49,176 nt of DNA from Gloeophyllum trabeum ATCC 11539 (taxonomy: Eukaryota > Basidiomycota > Agaricomycetes > Gloeophyllales > Gloeophyllaceae): positions 919,290 to 968,465 of the forward strand of contig NW_006920418.1 in assembly GCF_000344685.1 (NCBI RefSeq), read 5' to 3'. The first letter of the stretch is position 1. Each line of letters begins with the position of its first letter. A program made the position numbers and the translations under genes. The notes beneath the pieces were generated by a model, which saw only the letters and a program-made list of their open reading frames with translations, was not told where the DNA came from and did not search any database. Below, in pieces: positions 46,548 to 49,176 of the stretch.

Positions 46548-49176
46548 ATGTTGAACAATCTGATCGCTGTTGTCCCCGTCCTTGACGGCTTGAACTGGCC
46601 TACCTGGTCCAAGCAAATGATGGCGTACCTTATGTCCCAAGGCCTCTGGGGGAATGTTGATGGCAGCATCACGCAGCCAGCTGTCATCATCTCCGGTACT
46701 ACCAGGGACTCTACCGCTGCTGACGCCTGGAAGGAAAAAGATGTCAGGGCTATGGGTATGATTCGTCTACGCTGCTCTCCCGCCATCGCCTCCTACATAA
46801 AGGACAAGAAATCAGCCAAGGAAACTTGGGACCAATTGTCTTCCCTCTATTCGTCTATGTCCCTCGGCGCCATTTACAATGAGCTGCGGGGGGCCTTATC
46901 GATGAAGATTCCGGCGGATCAGCACCCTGCTCCAGCCTTCGCGAAGATATCCAGACATTTTGACACTCTGGAAGCGGCCAAGGTCAAGATTCCCACGGTT
47001 ATTCAAAGTCTAATTTGCCTTTATGCGCTCCCCAGCCACTACGAGAACATTGCGCAGATGCTGGTCCAAGCTACCTCTGCTGACAACATGAGCATAGGTG
47101 CAGTACGTGAAGCAGTTACCACTGCTTGGGACCAGTCGCAAGGCAAGAAGCCAGAGAAACTCGGTGCGCACAAGATCTCGGCAGTGAAACATAAGCTGGG
47201 CGATCCCTCCTTTTCCTCGCAGCAGCAGCAGCGCCCTCAGGGCAGCAGTGGCAATGCGCGAGATGGGAAGAGGCACCCTTATCACGGCAAGCGCGCAGGC
47301 AAGAAGCGTCAAGGGCAAAACCATGATCACCACCATGCCCACGACATTCTCATCGCCTCGACTGTCTCCCTTCCTCCTCCAACCATCGCTCACGTCCTCG
47401 ACATCACGCCTAGTGGCAGCAAGACTCGGACGGTTAAAGAGCAAGGTCCGTTCCACCCGCCTCCTTCGGCGGATACCCGTCACTACAATAATAAGCGGAT
47501 CAAGAAAGCCTTCAAGCTCGCGCGGGACCTCGACATCAGTCCCACCGAAGAAGATATCAAGGTCTTGGACGCTCTTGTCGGGCAAGTCGACCCGGACCCG
47601 GATGTCGACATGGAGGATGCCGACTCTGTCGCCTCCAGCCGCGCGTCCAAGTGCGCTCGCTTTGAAGGAGTCGCTTGCGCGGATGACGCTGCGGACAGCG
47701 ACCACGACGACAACCAGTCTATTGACTGGGGTAGTGACAAGGACCAGGGGGAGACTGTCAGTCTCGGCGACGAGGAAGACCTGGACCGCACTATCGCGGA
47801 TGCTGCTGGCTTCGACCAGAACACCTTTATCGACGAGCACTACTCGTACGTGCCATCTTCCCCTTTACAGGACTCCACTGATGCGCCATCACAGTTAGGG
47901 CAGCATAGTGTAGATCTTAATCTGAGTCCTGTAACGTTGGCATTAATATATTGCACTCATGCGCAAACTTATGCTGCGTGTGCAAAATGTAAGGGGAAAG
48001 ATAAGGCACAACAGGGTAACACCTGGATCCTCGACTTGGGGGCTTCTCGACATTTCACTTATGACATGAGTGACTTCATCAACTTTGAGGAATTTAGGCA
48101 ACCTGCGACCGCGTCTACCGCGAATGGGTTTGCACGAATACTCGGGTTTGGTACGACTGTCCTGAATTATTATATCAAGGACGTCGGAAACATAACCACT
48201 CGGTTATTTCCAGTATACTATATACCTGACCTGAATATTCGCCTCATGTCACTCGGAGTATTGCTCCAGGATAAACTAAAAGTGTCTGGCAATGACCAAC
48301 ACATAAGCCTATATGAAAAGGGATTGCGCGAACCTCTATTCAGGTGTTTACCGCGGCAGCCCGGCGACACTATCTACAGTGTCAGTACAATTCCTGCACC
48401 GGATGCGTACTCTATATTCCCAACGATCTATGCGGTCGATTATGGGATTATGCACCGTCGCATGGGACACCCTTCTAAAGAAGTCCTGCGGCAAGCTAGG
48501 GAACACACCAAAGGTTTCCCCACCAATCTGGAGTTTCCATTGGAAGACCCAGTATGCCCTGGATGTGCGGAAGGGAAAATGCCTTCTAAGGCTTTCCCAC
48601 CATCCACTCTACGGGCTAAAGAACTGTTTGAGTTAATTCACTCGGATCTTAAGTCATTTCCCGTAGACTCGTACCATAAGTATCGGTACACAATTGTCTT
48701 CTTTGATGATTACACCTCCTATGGATGGGTCATGCATATGCGCTCCAAGGGTGCTGCAATTGCTAAGACTCGTCAATCTCTTGCCTACGTACAAAATCAA
48801 TATGGCAGGAAAATTAAGGAGTGGATGTCCGATGCAGGGGGAGAATACAAATCTGATGCGTTCATTGAAATGCTCAAAGATGAGGGCATAAAAATCCGAC
48901 AGAGCACACCTTATGCGCACCAACAAAATGGTCGTGCTGAGTGCTTCATTTGGACTATAATGGACAAAGCACAGTCAATGCGGCTAGAGTCCTGCTCACC
49001 TCCATCTTGGTGGGAATTTGCAGTAGACCATGCTGTTCACGTCTACAACCGGACCCCTTTGAAGCGCCATCAATGGCTGACTCCTTATGAGGTCCTGAAT
49101 AAAGAAGCTCCTGACATCAAGCACTTACGTGTCTTTGGATGCGGAGTGTACGTCTACCTGCCTAAAGGAAACCAGA
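46548..49176 (+). CDS. Ty1/copia Gag-Pol polyprotein (5' part, runs off window)
   Basis: One frame is open from the ATG at 46548 to the window end (876 codons), which shows this copy is far better preserved than the one at 440-2464. Gag begins LNGLNWPTWSKQM-like VLDGLNWPTWSKQMMAYLMS, with KETWDQLSSLYSSMSLGAIY. A basic region and a degenerate Cys cluster (CTHAQTYAACAKCK) follow. The protease site near 48024 reads WILDLGASRHFT, where D-S-G is expected. Integrase has the His/Cys zinc binder (MHRRMGHPSKEV ... CPGCAEGK) and catalytic residues in LIHSDLKSF, SDAGGEYKSD and HQQNGRAE. Reverse transcriptase and RNase H lie outside. It inserted into the LINE. It is a fungal retrotransposon, not a virus of animals or crops. 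Confidence 0.93.
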   Translation, partial: MLNNLIAVVPVLDGLNWPTWSKQMMAYLMSQGLWGNVDGSITQPAVIISGTTRDSTAADAWKEKDVRAMGMIRLRCSPAIASYIKDKKSAKETWDQLSSLYSSMSLGAIYNELRGALSMKIPADQHPAPAFAKISRHFDTLEAAKVKIPTVIQSLICLYALPSHYENIAQMLVQATSADNMSIGAVREAVTTAWDQSQGKKPEKLGAHKISAVKHKLGDPSFSSQQQQRPQGSSGNARDGKRHPYHGKRAGKKRQGQNHDHHHAHDILIASTVSLPPPTIAHVLDITPSGSKTRTVKEQGPFHPPPSADTRHYNNKRIKKAFKLARDLDISPTEEDIKVLDALVGQVDPDPDVDMEDADSVASSRASKCARFEGVACADDAADSDHDDNQSIDWGSDKDQGETVSLGDEEDLDRTIADAAGFDQNTFIDEHYSYVPSSPLQDSTDAPSQLGQHSVDLNLSPVTLALIYCTHAQTYAACAKCKGKDKAQQGNTWILDLGASRHFTYDMSDFINFEEFRQPATASTANGFARILGFGTTVLNYYIKDVGNITTRLFPVYYIPDLNIRLMSLGVLLQDKLKVSGNDQHISLYEKGLREPLFRCLPRQPGDTIYSVSTIPAPDAYSIFPTIYAVDYGIMHRRMGHPSKEVLRQAREHTKGFPTNLEFPLEDPVCPGCAEGKMPSKAFPPSTLRAKELFELIHSDLKSFPVDSYHKYRYTIVFFDDYTSYGWVMHMRSKGAAIAKTRQSLAYVQNQYGRKIKEWMSDAGGEYKSDAFIEMLKDEGIKIRQSTPYAHQQNGRAECFIWTIMDKAQSMRLESCSPPSWWEFAVDHAVHVYNRTPLKRHQWLTPYEVLNKEAPDIKHLRVFGCGVYVYLPKGNQ

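Noticed and set aside
47010..47840. Minus-strand open frame of 276 codons
   Set aside because: It is the shadow of the copia gag region, whose plus-strand frame is continuous with protease and integrase.

Overview
The window is nuclear DNA of a filamentous basidiomycete, most likely an Agaricomycete mushroom. The evidence is dense genes split by many introns of about 50 nt, tightly spaced divergent and convergent pairs, and elements typical of mushroom genomes: KDZ and Plavaka DNA transposons, Ty1/copia, a Tad-like LINE and a DUF6532-family protein. Gene structures below were worked out by hand from reading frames, GT-AG signals and recalled family consensus; no alignment was run.

Layout. 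Positions 1-5.8 kb are a transposon graveyard: a 20-bp-period array of TGAGTCA motifs, the broken 3' half of a copia element with its 3' LTR, a KDZ transposase tail, a Tc1/mariner pseudogene, a PIF1/Helitron helicase scrap and a small hAT-type MITE with a perfect 8-bp target duplication. Positions 6.2-24.3 kb are a conserved housekeeping block: ARPC2 (-), eIF4B (+), an RS-rich cyclophilin (-), a Rap/Rsr1-like small GTPase (+), a Dbp2/p68 DEAD-box helicase (+), an alpha/beta hydrolase (+), an Alba-like protein (+), a WHIM/PHD chromatin protein (+), APC10/Doc1 (-) and the E1-like sulfurtransferase Uba4 (+). Positions 24.3-27.2 kb are poorly resolved: hairpins, a 76-codon orphan ORF and a diverged direct duplication. 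Positions 27.2-35 kb hold a short UBX protein (-), two decayed proline-iminopeptidase-like genes in tandem (+), a PITH protein (-) and a fungal single-pass membrane protein (+).

Positions 35.6 kb to the end are a nest of elements. A LINE reverse transcriptase is split exactly in its catalytic Ala-Asp-Asp codons by a 9.44-kb Plavaka (CMC/EnSpm-like) transposon at 36105-45546, which has 14-bp perfect terminal inverted repeats and a 2-bp GG duplication. That element holds an apparently intact transposase (-) and, divergently, a multi-exon DUF6532 gene (+). A second hAT-type MITE sits in the shared promoter, and a 2.2-kb element with the same TIR family is nested near its right end. The LINE is interrupted again by a copia element whose 5' LTR, half-tRNA primer-binding site and open gag-pol frame run off the window.

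The most noteworthy items are the DUF6532 gene carried inside a structurally complete Plavaka transposon, the unusually long Dbp2 intron next to helicase motif V, a GC-AG intron in eIF4B, and the copia primer site that matches the initiator tRNA anticodon loop.
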